This document shows positions 1 through 8,216 of a stretch of DNA of 64,000 nt, piece by piece. The position numbers were made by a program, and so were the translations under genes. The notes under the pieces were generated by a model. The model did no database searches and was not told where the DNA came from. It saw only the letters and a program-made list of their open reading frames with translations. The stretch spans positions 124,001 through 188,000 of the forward strand of contig NZ_AWUK01000021.1 of assembly GCF_000499205.1 (NCBI RefSeq), in the 5' to 3' direction. This DNA is from Paenibacillus sp. MAEPY2 (GTDB taxonomy: Bacteria; Bacillota; Bacilli; Paenibacillales; Paenibacillaceae). Each line of letters starts with the position of its first letter. Within the stretch, counting starts at the first letter, position 1.

Positions 1-368
1 ATTCCCGTTGCGTATGCAGCTTCCGTCTGCCCTTTCGGTACAGCTTGAATCGCTCCGCGGAACGTCTCGGACAGAAAGGCACCTGCATTAAGACTAAGAC
101 CGAGACAGGCTGCCGTGAGTGAGCCCAAGGTTACACCGTAATCCACCAGCCCATAATAAATAACGAATAATTGCACCAGCAGCGGGGTTCCCCGCATGAT
201 GGATACGTAAAAACGGGCGATCATCCTGAGCCACATCGGTCCTTTCAGACGCGCGATAGCGACGAGCACCCCGATAATAAAAGCAAAAAACATGGAGATT
301 ACAGTTACATACAGCGTGTAATATGCCCCCTTCAAAAAGAAGGGGATATTCTCAAATACCAATTCCAT
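1..368 (-). CDS. Amino-acid ABC transporter permease (HisM/GlnP type), partial
   Basis: This is the N-terminal part of an inner-membrane permease of a polar amino-acid ABC importer; the gene continues past the left edge. The translation starts MELVFENIPFFLKGAYYTLY and has a first membrane segment (about residues 19-40), followed by ARLKGP and the family-typical MRGTPLLVQLFVIYYGL stretch, then LNAGAFLSETFRGAIQAVPKGQ, which matches the EAA-loop region that contacts the ATPase. The ATG at 366-368 is preceded by an AAGGGAAG ribosome site. It lies 31 nt downstream of the binding-protein gene on the same strand, so the two form one operon; the ATPase gene is presumably outside the window. Confidence 0.9.
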   Translation of the reverse strand, partial: MELVFENIPFFLKGAYYTLYVTVISMFFAFIIGVLVAIARLKGPMWLRMIARFYVSIMRGTPLLVQLFVIYYGLVDYGVTLGSLTAACLGLSLNAGAFLSETFRGAIQAVPKGQTEAAYATG

Positions 369-399
369 CGATCAAACTTCCCTTCGCCCTGCCGGTTCA

Positions 400-1251
400 T
401 TATTGCGCAGGCTCTTCACCAAACCATTTTTTGAAGATGGTATTGTACGTACCGTCATCTTTCATGCCTTTGAGCGCATCATTCAGTGCTGCTACGAGTT
501 CCGGATTGTCTTTGCGCACAGCAATACCCGCCTGGTCACTCTTAATCGGTTCACCTACGGCTTTGATTTTTAATCCGTTGGCATCCACAATGGGTTTCAG
601 CGCATACATGTTGTTGATTGTGGCATCGATCCGTCCAGCATTCAGGTCTTTGAGTGAAGAGATCACATCGTCATAGGTTTTAATCGTGAAGTCGCCCACT
701 TTTGGCAACACTTCATTACGCAGATATGTTTCATCATTGGTACCCAGACCTACACCAATCGTTTTTCCTTTGAAATCTTCCAGCTTGGTAATATCATTGT
801 TATCACTTTTCACAATGATTTTGACTTCGTTTGTAATATAAGGATCACTGAAATCCAGTACTTTCTTCCGATCATCGGTAATCGTCATCTGGCTGATGAT
901 GGCATCCAGCTTTTTGGCTTGCAGACTTGGTGTCAGGCCGGAGAACTCCTGGGATACAAATTCAATCTTAACCCCAAGACGCTTCGCAACCTCACGTGCG
1001 ATATCTGCATCGTAGCCGTCCATTTCTTTCTTATCGTTCAGGAAGTTGTATGGTGCGTATGTGCCCATCATGCCCACTTTGATGACGCCAGCAGACTTGA
1101 TCTGCTCCAGTTCATTATTCGCCTGTGCTCCATTACTGCTTCCATTGTCCGTAGCTTTACTGCCACAAGCGCTCAGTACCAGCACGGTCATAAGCAGCAG
1201 AGCTGTTAAAGTCCAGCCTTTGCGAGATTTCATTCCATATGTTTTATTCAT
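400..1251 (-). CDS. Amino-acid ABC transporter substrate-binding lipoprotein
   Basis: This 283-residue protein is the extracellular ligand-binding component of the importer whose permease follows directly. It has a lipoprotein signal peptide ending in LSAC (Cys29), then a linker rich in Asn, Gly and Ser, then a bacterial periplasmic-binding-protein family 3 fold with VGMMGTYAPYNFLN and GYDADIAREVAKRLGVKIEFV. That signature is typical of polar amino-acid or cystine binders. The ATG at 1251 has a GAGAGGAAG site about 11 nt upstream; a second in-frame ATG six codons later is possible. The substrate cannot be read from the sequence. An IDATINNMYAL segment near the C-terminus fits the family hinge region. 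Confidence 0.92.
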   Translation of the reverse strand: MNKTYGMKSRKGWTLTALLLMTVLVLSACGSKATDNGSSNGAQANNELEQIKSAGVIKVGMMGTYAPYNFLNDKKEMDGYDADIAREVAKRLGVKIEFVSQEFSGLTPSLQAKKLDAIISQMTITDDRKKVLDFSDPYITNEVKIIVKSDNNDITKLEDFKGKTIGVGLGTNDETYLRNEVLPKVGDFTIKTYDDVISSLKDLNAGRIDATINNMYALKPIVDANGLKIKAVGEPIKSDQAGIAVRKDNPELVAALNDALKGMKDDGTYNTIFKKWFGEEPAQ

Positions 1252-1409
1252 GTCATTAACTTCCTCTCATCCATCTAGTCATGTCTTGTTGAAACTTATG
1301 TTTCCTTAGTTCTTTAACTACAGTTGTACCCATTATTCCCTGCTGCTGGCTTAATCATGTGAATATTTAATCCCGTTATTGAAAATAAACCTCCGGGGCC
1401 ATCACACCT

Positions 1410-2042
1410 TTAAATACCGAGCAGTCCGTAAAACTCAAAGCTTGCCGCCTCCGCAGCGAGCGTTGTTGCGGTCATTGATGAGAACTCGCTGTGCAACTCT
1501 TCCGAGCCAAACAGCCAGCGCGTAATCATACCTTCAATCATGCTAACCAGCAGCGCAGCGCGGAGCGGAACATCCATGGACTGTGGCAGCATGCCCAGTT
1601 CAATGGCCCGCTGCATGTTGTGACGAAATGCTTGTTCTACCGCACCCCGTGTCTCTTCAACCAAACGATGTACCGACTCTTCCGACACGATGCCTTTGAG
1701 CAACAATTCCATAAAGTAACGATTGTCCGCTGCAAAGGAAAACAGGTCGGTGAACAGCCGTTCCGAAGCTCTCACCATATCCTCAACTGATCCGGCATCC
1801 TTGCGGTAACCTTGCCCGATCGCTTCAAGCAGCTCCTCCCTGCCGGTTAACACAATCTCCGAGGCAATGGCTTCCTTGCTTTTGAAGTGCCAGTAAAAGG
1901 TGCCTTGCGCTACACCGGCTTCGCGGACGATATCAGAAATTTTGGTCTGATGATAGCCCTGGGTTGCGAAACGCTCCATCGCTATACGTATAATTTGGTC
2001 CCGGCGTTCTTCTCCGGGTTCCAAATGATTAATTTTAGACAT
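1410..2042 (-). CDS. TetR/AcrR family transcriptional regulator
   Basis: This 210-residue repressor has an N-terminal TetR helix-turn-helix: RRDQIIRIAMERFATQGYHQTKISDI followed by the recognition-helix region VAQGTFYWHFKSKEAI. The C-terminal helical ligand domain is divergent, so the inducer cannot be named. The gene is divergent from uppP. Its own promoter (TTGACA, 17 nt, TAGGAT on the minus strand) is followed at the expected start point by a TGACTGACTGATCA sequence, which suggests autoregulation. Whether it also controls uppP is inference from layout alone. Confidence 0.9.
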   Translation of the reverse strand: MSKINHLEPGEERRDQIIRIAMERFATQGYHQTKISDIVREAGVAQGTFYWHFKSKEAIASEIVLTGREELLEAIGQGYRKDAGSVEDMVRASERLFTDLFSFAADNRYFMELLLKGIVSEESVHRLVEETRGAVEQAFRHNMQRAIELGMLPQSMDVPLRAALLVSMIEGMITRWLFGSEELHSEFSSMTATTLAAEAASFEFYGLLGI

Positions 2043-2060
2043 TTGCCTACCCTCCCGATT

Positions 2061-2112
2061 GATCAGTCAGTCAGTTAATGTATATCCTATTGGATAACTA
2101 GGTTTTTGTCAA
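2061..2112 (-). promoter_or_regulatory. tetR promoter with candidate operator
   Basis: On the minus strand, -35 TTGACA (2107-2112) and -10 TAGGAT (2084-2089) are separated by 17 nt. Just downstream, at 2061-2077, lies AACTGACTGACTGATC, a repeated GACT element containing the palindrome TGATCA. This is a reasonable TetR-family operator position overlapping the start of transcription. The operator identity is inferred. Confidence 0.6.
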
Positions 2113-2144
2113 TATGGTTTTAAACAATTCATTACAAGCATAAG

Positions 2145-2173
2145 TTGAAGTTGAGCGCATTTGTGATCATAAT
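2145..2173 (+). promoter_or_regulatory. Candidate uppP promoter
   Basis: The plus strand has TTGAAG (2145-2150) and CATAAT (2168-2173) separated by 17 nt, about 85 nt upstream of the uppP start. Both hexamers are one or two bases from the sigma-A consensus. Confidence 0.5.
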
Positions 2174-2257
2174 AGATGATAGCCTTGTTCAAATGAACAG
2201 GCATTGTCACGCAGGACAGCCTTTATGCTGTCATCTGCATTTCAAGGAGGAAGAGAA

Positions 2258-3070
2258 TTGGACTTTATATCATCAATTATTATGGGCATCATCGAAGGTT
2301 TGACTGAGTTTTTGCCCGTGTCCTCGACCGGACACATGATTCTGACTGCCCACTTGCTGGGATTATCGGAGGGCAACGAGTCAGTCAAAACGTTTGAGGT
2401 GGTTGTGCAACTCGGAGCTGTACTTGCTGTCGTTGTGCTGTACTGGAACAAATTCATTGATATGTTCCGCTTCACCGGAGGCAAAAGGAGCTACACCTCC
2501 CGTCTGAATCTCATACATATCTTTTTGGCGATGGTTCCTGCCGTGGTCATTGGACTTGTATTCCGGGACTGGATCAAAGCGCATCTGTTTGGTGCACAGA
2601 CGGTACTGTACAGTCTCGTTATAGGTGGTATTCTGATGATTGTCGCTGAACGTTGGAGTCACCGCAGCGAACGCATTACAACCCATGATGTAGACGATAT
2701 TACGTATAAACAGGCGTTTGTTGTGGGGCTTTTTCAGATTCTCGCATTATGGCCAGGCTTCTCCCGTTCCGGTTCGACGATCTCCGGTGGACTGTTCGCA
2801 GGAGTAAGCCGGGTTGCAGCAGCGGAATTTACATTCCTGGTCTCTGTGCCGATTATGATTGGAGCCACAGGATACGATCTATACAAAAGTATCGATCACC
2901 TGAACAGCAGCGATCTCCCGATCTTCGCGATTGGATTCATTGCCGCATTTATCGTAGCCATGCTTGCCATTAAGACGTTCCTGTCCATTTTGAAAAAACT
3001 GAGCCTGACCGTCTTTGCTGTTTATCGCTTCGTGCTGGCAGCCGTATTCTTTATCATTTTAATGATGTAA
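2258..3070 (+). CDS. uppP: Undecaprenyl-diphosphatase UppP (BacA family)
   Basis: This integral membrane enzyme of 270 residues dephosphorylates undecaprenyl pyrophosphate to recycle the lipid carrier for cell-wall synthesis; extra copies give bacitracin tolerance. It carries the family signatures: the EGLTEFLPVSSTGH motif with acidic residues near 13 and 17, and LWPGFSRSGSTISGG with the catalytic Arg/Ser region. About eight hydrophobic segments follow. I chose the TTG at 2258 because AAGGAGG at 2244-2250 sits 7 nt upstream and translation then gives the usual MDFISSIIMGIIEG beginning; an upstream in-frame start at 2204 would add 18 unrelated residues. The gene is divergent from the TetR regulator. 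Confidence 0.95.
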   Translation: MDFISSIIMGIIEGLTEFLPVSSTGHMILTAHLLGLSEGNESVKTFEVVVQLGAVLAVVVLYWNKFIDMFRFTGGKRSYTSRLNLIHIFLAMVPAVVIGLVFRDWIKAHLFGAQTVLYSLVIGGILMIVAERWSHRSERITTHDVDDITYKQAFVVGLFQILALWPGFSRSGSTISGGLFAGVSRVAAAEFTFLVSVPIMIGATGYDLYKSIDHLNSSDLPIFAIGFIAAFIVAMLAIKTFLSILKKLSLTVFAVYRFVLAAVFFIILMM

Positions 3071-3101
3071 CCCTATCTTCAATTCATGTAACCAAAAAGC
3101 C

Positions 3102-3146
3102 AATGGCGACCTGTTCCCTTACGGAACCTGGTCGCCATTTTTATTT
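3102..3146 (+). terminator. Rho-independent terminator after uppP
   Basis: A 10-bp stem AATGGCGACC / GGTCGCCATT (3102-3111 with 3130-3139) is followed by a T-rich run. Confidence 0.85.
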
Positions 3147-3216
3147 TACACTACCTCATCATCAACCCGATTTCACTTCCACTCTAACTATTCCCTTCTC
3201 TTTTTCTTTTCCAATA

Positions 3217-3251
3217 GAAAAAACACCCCCTATTAGTGATAGGAGGCGTTT
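3217..3251 (-). terminator. Rho-independent terminator of the thioredoxin-like gene
   Basis: Read on the minus strand, AAACGCCTCCTAT pairs with ATAGGGGGTGTTT around a short loop and is followed by Ts. It lies just past the 3281 stop codon. Confidence 0.8.
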
Positions 3252-3280
3252 CGTCTGACTATATACACGAAGGATTCCGC

Positions 3281-3607
3281 TTATACCTTGGACTCCAAAG
3301 TCTGCAGGTACTCCGAGATTTGAGCAGGCGTTTTTGCCCATTTGCTGTGCAGATGCGCAATTTTCTTGCCGTTCTGGAATACCAGCAGACTTGGAATACC
3401 GCGTACACCGTTCTCTTCAGCAAAAGGCAGGAACTCTTCTGCATCCAGGGCATAGAAGGTTTTATCCGCATGCTGGTCGATAACGTCCCCGATAAAACGA
3501 TCCAGGTTTTTGCAATCCGGACACCAGGTTGTATCAAATTTAATGACGGTAAGCCCGTCAGAATTGATTGTATCGCGATATTGTTGCTCACTTTGAATTC
3601 TTTCCAT
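3281..3607 (-). CDS. Thioredoxin-family protein with CPDC active site
   Basis: This cytosolic thioredoxin-fold protein of 108 residues has no signal peptide. The active site is WCPDC (Cys29, Cys32), unlike the WCGPC of canonical thioredoxin, and the cis-proline is in RGIPSLLVF (Pro72). The length is normal for a single thioredoxin domain, and it resembles the YtpP-like group of Bacillus small thioredoxins. The Asp between the cysteines should shift the redox potential compared with TrxA; the partner is unknown. The ATG has a GGGAGAG ribosome site 7 nt upstream. It is a single-gene unit with its own terminator. Confidence 0.88.
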   Translation of the reverse strand: MERIQSEQQYRDTINSDGLTVIKFDTTWCPDCKNLDRFIGDVIDQHADKTFYALDAEEFLPFAEENGVRGIPSLLVFQNGKKIAHLHSKWAKTPAQISEYLQTLESKV

Positions 3608-3691
3608 ATGTCTTCTCTCCCTTATTTGATTCTTTATGGTTGACCTTCATTGTACCTCGTATAGTTACAATTGAAAATAGGCTACCAACGT

Positions 3692-4600
3692 TTAGCGGTG
3701 CTGCTTGTACAGATTGGCAGGGCTGAGCTCCCGTATTTCGTTAATCTCCGCATCCGTAAGTGCTGCTGATTCCGAGGCTGCGATATTATGCAACAACTGC
3801 TCTCTCGAACTGGCTCCTGGCACAACAGCGGCAACAGCCGGATGCGCTAGTGCATAACGAATGGCTGTTTGAGCCATGCTGCGATTGTCTGTAACCAAAC
3901 GGCTCAGTCCTTGGCGTATGGTATGCAACTCCTCTGGTGTATAATCCAGATAACCTTTATCTGCCTTGGCAGCACCAGAATCGGCGAGAACCCCACTTGC
4001 CACGGGTCCACGAGCGATAACGCTAATGCCCTTTTGCTCCAATAAAGGCAATACTTCCTCTTCGGCCCGACGATCTGCTACGCTGTATTGATTCATTACA
4101 CTGACAATGGAAGCCCTCTGCACATATTCCCGAATCACGTTAGGACGAATGGAGGATATGCCGTAACACCGGATAAGCCCTTCCTGCTTCAGTTCCTCAA
4201 AGGCTTCTATCGTCTCTTCGATTGGATCATCCATTGTACCGCCATGAAGCTGATACAGATCAATATAATCCGTCTGAAGCCGTTTCAGGCTGTCTCGTAC
4301 AGCTTGTTTGATATAGGCTTTGGACGGGTCCCATGACCAGCCTTCTTTCCCCGGTAGGCGACGATTGCCAACTTTGGTTGCCACAATCACCTGATCCCGG
4401 CGGCCCTGAATGGCCTGTCCCACGATTTCCTCGTTTTTCCCCGCATCATAGAGGTCAGCGGTATCCAGAAGATTAACACCACGATCCAATGCTTCATGAA
4501 TCAAGGCGACAGCAGGTCCCGCTTCGATTCCAAGCGACATACAGCCAAGCCCAATTTCACCAACCATGAGTTCGGATGAACCCAGACGATTTTTCTTCAT
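3692..4600 (-). CDS. Aldo/keto reductase
   Basis: This NADPH-dependent oxidoreductase of 302 residues belongs to the AKR family. The TIM-barrel signatures are GLGCMSLG near the N-terminus, then the catalytic tetrad Asp-Tyr (LLDTADLYDAGKNEE), Lys (IVATKVGNR) and His (LYQLHGG). Nucleotide-binding segments near the C-terminus include AAVVPGASSREQL. The ATG at 4600 (MKKNRLGSSEL) is preferred: an AGGGGATG ribosome site lies close upstream, and the 30 extra residues of a longer frame do not look like the family. The substrate cannot be predicted. It follows the thioredoxin-like gene in orientation but is separated by 84 nt. Confidence 0.9.
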   Translation of the reverse strand: MKKNRLGSSELMVGEIGLGCMSLGIEAGPAVALIHEALDRGVNLLDTADLYDAGKNEEIVGQAIQGRRDQVIVATKVGNRRLPGKEGWSWDPSKAYIKQAVRDSLKRLQTDYIDLYQLHGGTMDDPIEETIEAFEELKQEGLIRCYGISSIRPNVIREYVQRASIVSVMNQYSVADRRAEEEVLPLLEQKGISVIARGPVASGVLADSGAAKADKGYLDYTPEELHTIRQGLSRLVTDNRSMAQTAIRYALAHPAVAAVVPGASSREQLLHNIAASESAALTDAEINEIRELSPANLYKQHR

Positions 4601-4687
4601 AAGTTGCACATCCCCTTCCATACGTTCTGCAAGTTTCCATTGTATCATTCTTGCTGGCAAAAATCGCATATGACATATGAGCGCACA

Positions 4688-4718
4688 CAAAAACCCGGGA
4701 CCATACCAGCTCCGGGCT
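4688..4718 (-). terminator. Terminator of the 4748 small membrane gene
   Basis: On the minus strand AGCCCGG and CCGGGTT pair around a loop of about 15 nt and are followed by TTTTTG. Confidence 0.6.
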
Positions 4719-4747
4719 TCTCATGCAAAGTACTTTTATACCAAAAT

Positions 4748-4927
4748 CTATTTTACATCCACACGTGAACCTGTTTTGCTTCCATACGTCGGTCTTGAAG
4801 ATGAACTTGAATTTTTCATCAGTCCTGACACCGTAGAGAACAGCTTATCCCTTGCCTGTTTGTTCCTCATCAAGTACGTCACGCCTGCTCCAATAGCTGT
4901 TACAATGATTCCACTTTTCTTAGACAT
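4748..4927 (-). CDS. Small hypothetical membrane protein
   Basis: This 59-residue protein starts MSKKSGIIVTAIGAGVTYLM, so it has one short hydrophobic, Gly/Ala-rich segment near the N-terminus, then a basic region and a Ser-rich tail (MKNSSSSSRPTYGSK). It is reminiscent of small YtxH-like stress or envelope proteins but too short for firm assignment. The ATG at 4927 sits 7 nt after AAGGAGG, which decides the start against a longer frame beginning at 5011. It has its own terminator. Its function is unknown. Confidence 0.7.
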   Translation of the reverse strand: MSKKSGIIVTAIGAGVTYLMRNKQARDKLFSTVSGLMKNSSSSSRPTYGSKTGSRVDVK

Positions 4928-5043
4928 ATGTTGTTCCTCCTTCAGGATTAATGTACATTGTGTCTTGCTTGAATTTACCCTGTAGGAGAAAAACGAAACG
5001 TCAGATGCCATCTCAAAATTAAAGAATGGCCTATTATAACGTC

Positions 5044-5077
5044 AAAAAATGGCACCTGAGAATTCAGGAGCCATTTT
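5044..5077 (-). terminator. Terminator of gpmA
   Basis: The minus strand has AAAATGGCTCCTGA pairing with TCAGGTGCCATTTT around ATTC, followed by Ts. The T tracts on both sides make it potentially bidirectional. Confidence 0.85.
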
Positions 5078-5100
5078 CTAACGTGTGTATTAGCATTCAA

Positions 5101-5844
5101 TCAATCGGACGGTGGCGCGACATGAGTCATTTCCTCATGTTTGTACGTAGAGCCATCCGCAGTCAGGTAAAAGTGACCGATCGGATGCAAATCTTCATCC
5201 AGTTCGTAGACCAACGGAATGCCTGTCGGAATATTAAGCGCCATTACGTCTGCCTCGGACATTTGGTCCAGATGCATGACGAGTGAACGGAGCGTATTGC
5301 CGTGCGCGGAGATTAGCACCCTTTTGCCTGCTGACACAACCGGCTTGATCTCTGCATTCCAGTACTCCAGCACCCGCTTCGATGTAACCATCAAATTTTC
5401 GGTACGCGGGATGGTACAGCCCAACCGTTGATACTTGTCCTGGTCCTGTACATAACGATCATCTGTTTCGTCCAGCGCCGGGGGAGATACGCTGACGGAG
5501 CGTCTCCACTCCATCACCTGCTCCTCGCCATACTTCAGAGCAGTCTGCTGTTTGTTCAGTCCTTGCAAGGCACCGTAGTGGCGCTCGTTCAGCTTCCACG
5601 TCTTCGTGATCGGAATCCACATCCGATCCATCTCATCGAGTGCAATATCCAGTGTACGAATGGAGCGTTTAAGTACCGAAGCATAGGCGTAGTCAAAATC
5701 AAAACCCTGTTCCTTCAGGATCTTTCCCGCTTTGCGCGCTTCTCCGTATCCATCGGTCGTCAGATCCACATCCGTCCAACCGGTAAAACGGTTCTCCACG
5801 TTCCACATACTCTGTCCATGGCGAATCAATACAACTCTGTACAT
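5101..5844 (-). CDS. gpmA: 2,3-bisphosphoglycerate-dependent phosphoglycerate mutase
   Basis: This 247-residue glycolytic enzyme interconverts 3- and 2-phosphoglycerate through a phosphohistidine intermediate. [10 protein letters not shown] carries the phosphorylated His9; [12 protein letters not shown], the [12 protein letters not shown] substrate loop and [13 protein letters not shown] with the second catalytic His are all intact, and the length is normal for the dPGM family. The ATG at 5844 follows GGAGG by 10 nt; a start 7 codons upstream would swallow the ribosome site. Bacillales usually also carry the cofactor-independent enzyme (GpmI), so this may be an accessory isozyme, which is inference. 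Confidence 0.94.
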   Translation of the reverse strand: MYRVVLIRHGQSMWNVENRFTGWTDVDLTTDGYGEARKAGKILKEQGFDFDYAYASVLKRSIRTLDIALDEMDRMWIPITKTWKLNERHYGALQGLNKQQTALKYGEEQVMEWRRSVSVSPPALDETDDRYVQDQDKYQRLGCTIPRTENLMVTSKRVLEYWNAEIKPVVSAGKRVLISAHGNTLRSLVMHLDQMSEADVMALNIPTGIPLVYELDEDLHPIGHFYLTADGSTYKHEEMTHVAPPSD

Positions 5845-5916
5845 AAGCGTGAATCCTCCTTCCATGAAACCATTACCCGCAAGGCGAGACGGATATGCCC
5901 ATGATATGTGAAATGA

Positions 5917-6501
5917 TTAATAGTAAGGCGCCATCATCAGATATACAACTACGCCCGTTGAACTAACATAGAGCCAGATTGGCATCGTCCAGCGAGCAAT
6001 TTTACGGTGTTTCTTCAATTGATTCGTCCAGCCCCATACCAGAGTGAACAGAGCAAGCGGCACAATGATGGCTGCCAGTATGCTGTGCGAAATCAGAATG
6101 AAGAAATAGATGGAACGAATGATACCTTCCCCGCCGTATTTGGACGTCTCAGGAGACAGATAATGAAACGACAAATACGTAACTAAAAATAAAAGCGTCG
6201 TTGAGAATGCAGCAAGGATGAACCTTTTGTGCAGTTTTACATTCCGTTTGATGATGGCAATTAATGCCGCGAGCAGAAAGATAAAGGTGAAGCTGTTGAA
6301 CACGGCGTTAAACCGCGGCAAAATTGTAATGTCAAAGGCCACATCGCCTTTGTATCCGATAGATGGTGCAAAGAACAACAATAAAATAATGACGTTGGCG
6401 AGAATGGAAATGGTAATAATGAGACCTGCGAAATTTTTATTACTGGTCGGGGCAATCTGATTGGATTGAATGTTCGGGTCCCCTTTGTCCTGTTTGCCCA
6501 A
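5917..6501 (-). CDS. DUF420 membrane protein (YozB/CtaM-like)
   Basis: This 194-residue integral membrane protein has about five hydrophobic segments and conserved family features: FNSFTFIFLLAALIAI, NVKLHKRFILAAF, TYLSFHYL and HSILAAIIVPLALF, with spaced His residues within or next to the membrane. DUF420 proteins are linked to haem-copper oxidase assembly; the S. aureus relative CtaM is required for its aa3-type oxidase, as far as I recall. A role in cytochrome oxidase maturation is therefore plausible. The start is TTG at 6501, 8 nt after GAGGAGG. It is divergent from the antiporter gene. Confidence 0.88.
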   Translation of the reverse strand: MGKQDKGDPNIQSNQIAPTSNKNFAGLIITISILANVIILLLFFAPSIGYKGDVAFDITILPRFNAVFNSFTFIFLLAALIAIIKRNVKLHKRFILAAFSTTLLFLVTYLSFHYLSPETSKYGGEGIIRSIYFFILISHSILAAIIVPLALFTLVWGWTNQLKKHRKIARWTMPIWLYVSSTGVVVYLMMAPYY

Positions 6502-6658
6502 TGAAAAATCCTCCTCATATCCTAACTTCTATGTTCTATCTCATTATATCTTGCCAAATCTCGACTGTTAAGTGACAACACTCTGAACAAAAAGCCTTGT
6601 CAGGTTCCTTTAAAGTGCCCTCTTATGGCTATTTTCATTAAAAGCTCGCCTTCACTGG

Positions 6659-6687
6659 TTTACCCCATCCTGTATTTGTGGTATAAT
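6659..6687 (+). promoter_or_regulatory. Sigma-A promoter of the antiporter leader
   Basis: TTTACC (6659-6664), a 17-nt spacer and a perfect TATAAT (6682-6687) predict a start near 6694, giving a leader of about 185 nt before the antiporter ATG. Confidence 0.75.
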
Positions 6688-6717
6688 TAATGCAATTAAA
6701 CACATACGCGTTGAACT

Positions 6718-6757
6718 GGAGGAGCCTGTCACCAAGGGCCCTCCTTGTCTTTTTTTA
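6718..6757 (+). terminator. First intrinsic terminator-like hairpin in the antiporter leader
   Basis: GGAGG-A-GCC (6718-6726) pairs with GGC-CCTCC (6737-6744) with one bulged A, followed by TTGTCTTTTTTT. It lies only about 25 nt downstream of the predicted transcription start and well upstream of any plus-strand gene. Confidence 0.6.
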
Positions 6758-6804
6758 AGGCATAAAGCGGCACTCTTACAAGCGCTGTTTTATGCCTTTT
6801 TTTT
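6757..6804 (+). terminator. Second intrinsic terminator in the antiporter leader
   Basis: AAGGCATAAAGCGGC pairs with GCGCTGTTTTATGCCTT through about 16 pairs including G-U wobbles, followed by eight Ts. Being immediately 3' of the first hairpin and 75 nt upstream of the antiporter ATG, it probably works as an attenuator. No known riboswitch class was recognised in the very short region upstream. Confidence 0.75.
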
Positions 6805-6878
6805 GTTCGTCAGGCTTGGAATGATCCCCCCTTGGACAGGTAATCCTATAAACGCTACTGCTGGAGAGGAGCACACCT

Positions 6879-8069
6879 ATGGAATTTATTTTGGTTCTTG
6901 CGCTAATTCTGATTTTCACCAAGTTAGCCGGAGATTTGTCGGTAAGACTTGGTCAACCCTCCGTATTGGGTAAATTGATCGTTGGTGTCATTCTCGGACC
7001 TGCTTTGCTCGGTTGGGTTCAACCGAATGATTTCATCCATTATATGGCCGAAATTGGTGTATTGCTGCTCATGTTCATTGCCGGACTTGAGACCGATTTG
7101 GAGCAATTAAAGAAAAACTGGAAGGCAGCCTTTGCCGTAGCCGTTGGGGGTATAATTTTACCTTTTATGGGGGGTTACGGTTCCGCAATAGCCTTTGGCA
7201 TGTCGCAGACACATGCATTGTTCTTTGGACTTTTGTTCTGTGCAACATCCGTAAGTATCTCTGTCCAGACATTGAAGGACATGGATCAGTTGGGCTCACG
7301 TGAAGGCACTACGATTCTGGGGGCAGCTGTTGTAGATGATGTCCTGGTCGTGGTCATTCTCGCTGTCATGATGAGTTTGCTCGGAACAGGTGCTGGAGAC
7401 ACATCCATCCCTCTTCTCATTGGTAAAAAGCTGCTGTTCTTTGTTATTATTATCGCAGCCAGCTGGTTCCTTGTTCCACGCATTATGAAATGGATGGCAC
7501 CGCTGAAGGTTACGGAAACCGTCATTACCGCGGGCCTGATCATCTGTTTCGGATTTTCGTACTTTGCGGAGTGGATGGGTGTTGCCGGAATTATCGGTGC
7601 ATTTGCGGCGGGTATCGCCATCTCCCAAACCAACTTCAAACATGAAGTCGAAACTAAACTTGAGCCGATCGCTTACAGCATTTTTGTCCCCGTATTCTTT
7701 GTAAGTATTGGCTTGAATGTTACCTTTGAGGGTGTCGGTTCACAGATCTGGTTCATTGTTGTCATCAGTCTCATCGCCATTGTTACCAAGCTTCTCGGCG
7801 GAGGAGCGGGTGCACGGCTGACTGGATTTGATCGGGCCTCATCCTTGGCTATTGGATCAGGTATGATTTCCAGGGGGGAAGTTGCTCTTATTATCGCTTC
7901 CACCGGACTCGCTTCCGGATTACTGGATCCTGAATATTTCACTAGTGTGGTTATTATGGTTATCATTACAACACTGGTTACACCACCTCTGCTCAAAATC
8001 ACCTTTGCTCGTAAAAAAGGCGAAGCCCGAGTTGAACAAGGCATTGAAGACTCGCATTTAAGTGGGTAA
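6879..8069 (+). CDS. Cation:proton antiporter, CPA2 (NapA/KefB-like) family
   Basis: This 396-residue membrane protein has about 12-13 hydrophobic segments and no C-terminal TrkA-N or RCK domain, so it is a bare Na+/H+ exchanger domain. It shows family landmarks: LGQPSVLGKLIVGVILGP, IGVLLLMFIAGLETDLEQL, and LGAAVVDDVLVVVIL with paired aspartates 153-154, the residues expected for electrogenic H+/cation exchange. It is likely involved in Na+ or K+ and pH homeostasis; the ion is not readable from sequence. The ATG has a GAGAGGAG site. Expression is probably controlled by the long terminator-bearing leader, and a clear terminator follows. Confidence 0.92.
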   Translation: MEFILVLALILIFTKLAGDLSVRLGQPSVLGKLIVGVILGPALLGWVQPNDFIHYMAEIGVLLLMFIAGLETDLEQLKKNWKAAFAVAVGGIILPFMGGYGSAIAFGMSQTHALFFGLLFCATSVSISVQTLKDMDQLGSREGTTILGAAVVDDVLVVVILAVMMSLLGTGAGDTSIPLLIGKKLLFFVIIIAASWFLVPRIMKWMAPLKVTETVITAGLIICFGFSYFAEWMGVAGIIGAFAAGIAISQTNFKHEVETKLEPIAYSIFVPVFFVSIGLNVTFEGVGSQIWFIVVISLIAIVTKLLGGGAGARLTGFDRASSLAIGSGMISRGEVALIIASTGLASGLLDPEYFTSVVIMVIITTLVTPPLLKITFARKKGEARVEQGIEDSHLSG

Positions 8070-8087
8070 AACGAAATGTTATGTACC

Positions 8088-8122
8088 AGCTCGCCGTGGA
8101 AATTTCACGGTGGGCTTTTTTT
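8088..8122 (+). terminator. Terminator after the antiporter gene
   Basis: An 11-bp stem AGCTCGCCGTG / CACGGTGGGCT is followed by TTTTTTT. Confidence 0.88.
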
Positions 8123-8152
8123 ATTTTCAATAGAGTTGATTCATGTACAAAC

Positions 8153-8183
8153 AAAAAAAGACCCCTTACATGCAAAAGGTCTT
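8153..8183 (-). terminator. Terminator of the pssA-dedA operon
   Basis: On the minus strand AAGACC pairs with GGTCTT across a 14-nt loop and is followed by seven Ts. It sits just past the dedA-like stop codon. Confidence 0.75.
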
Positions 8184-8216
8184 AATCCTCGCCTGTTTAT
8201 AACAGTCTGTCCCATT

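Noticed and set aside
6691..6760. A 22-codon frame in the antiporter leader that could be a leader peptide
   Set aside because: Its ATG lies at or before the predicted transcription start and has no ribosome site, so translation is unlikely; the hairpins are better explained as RNA structure.
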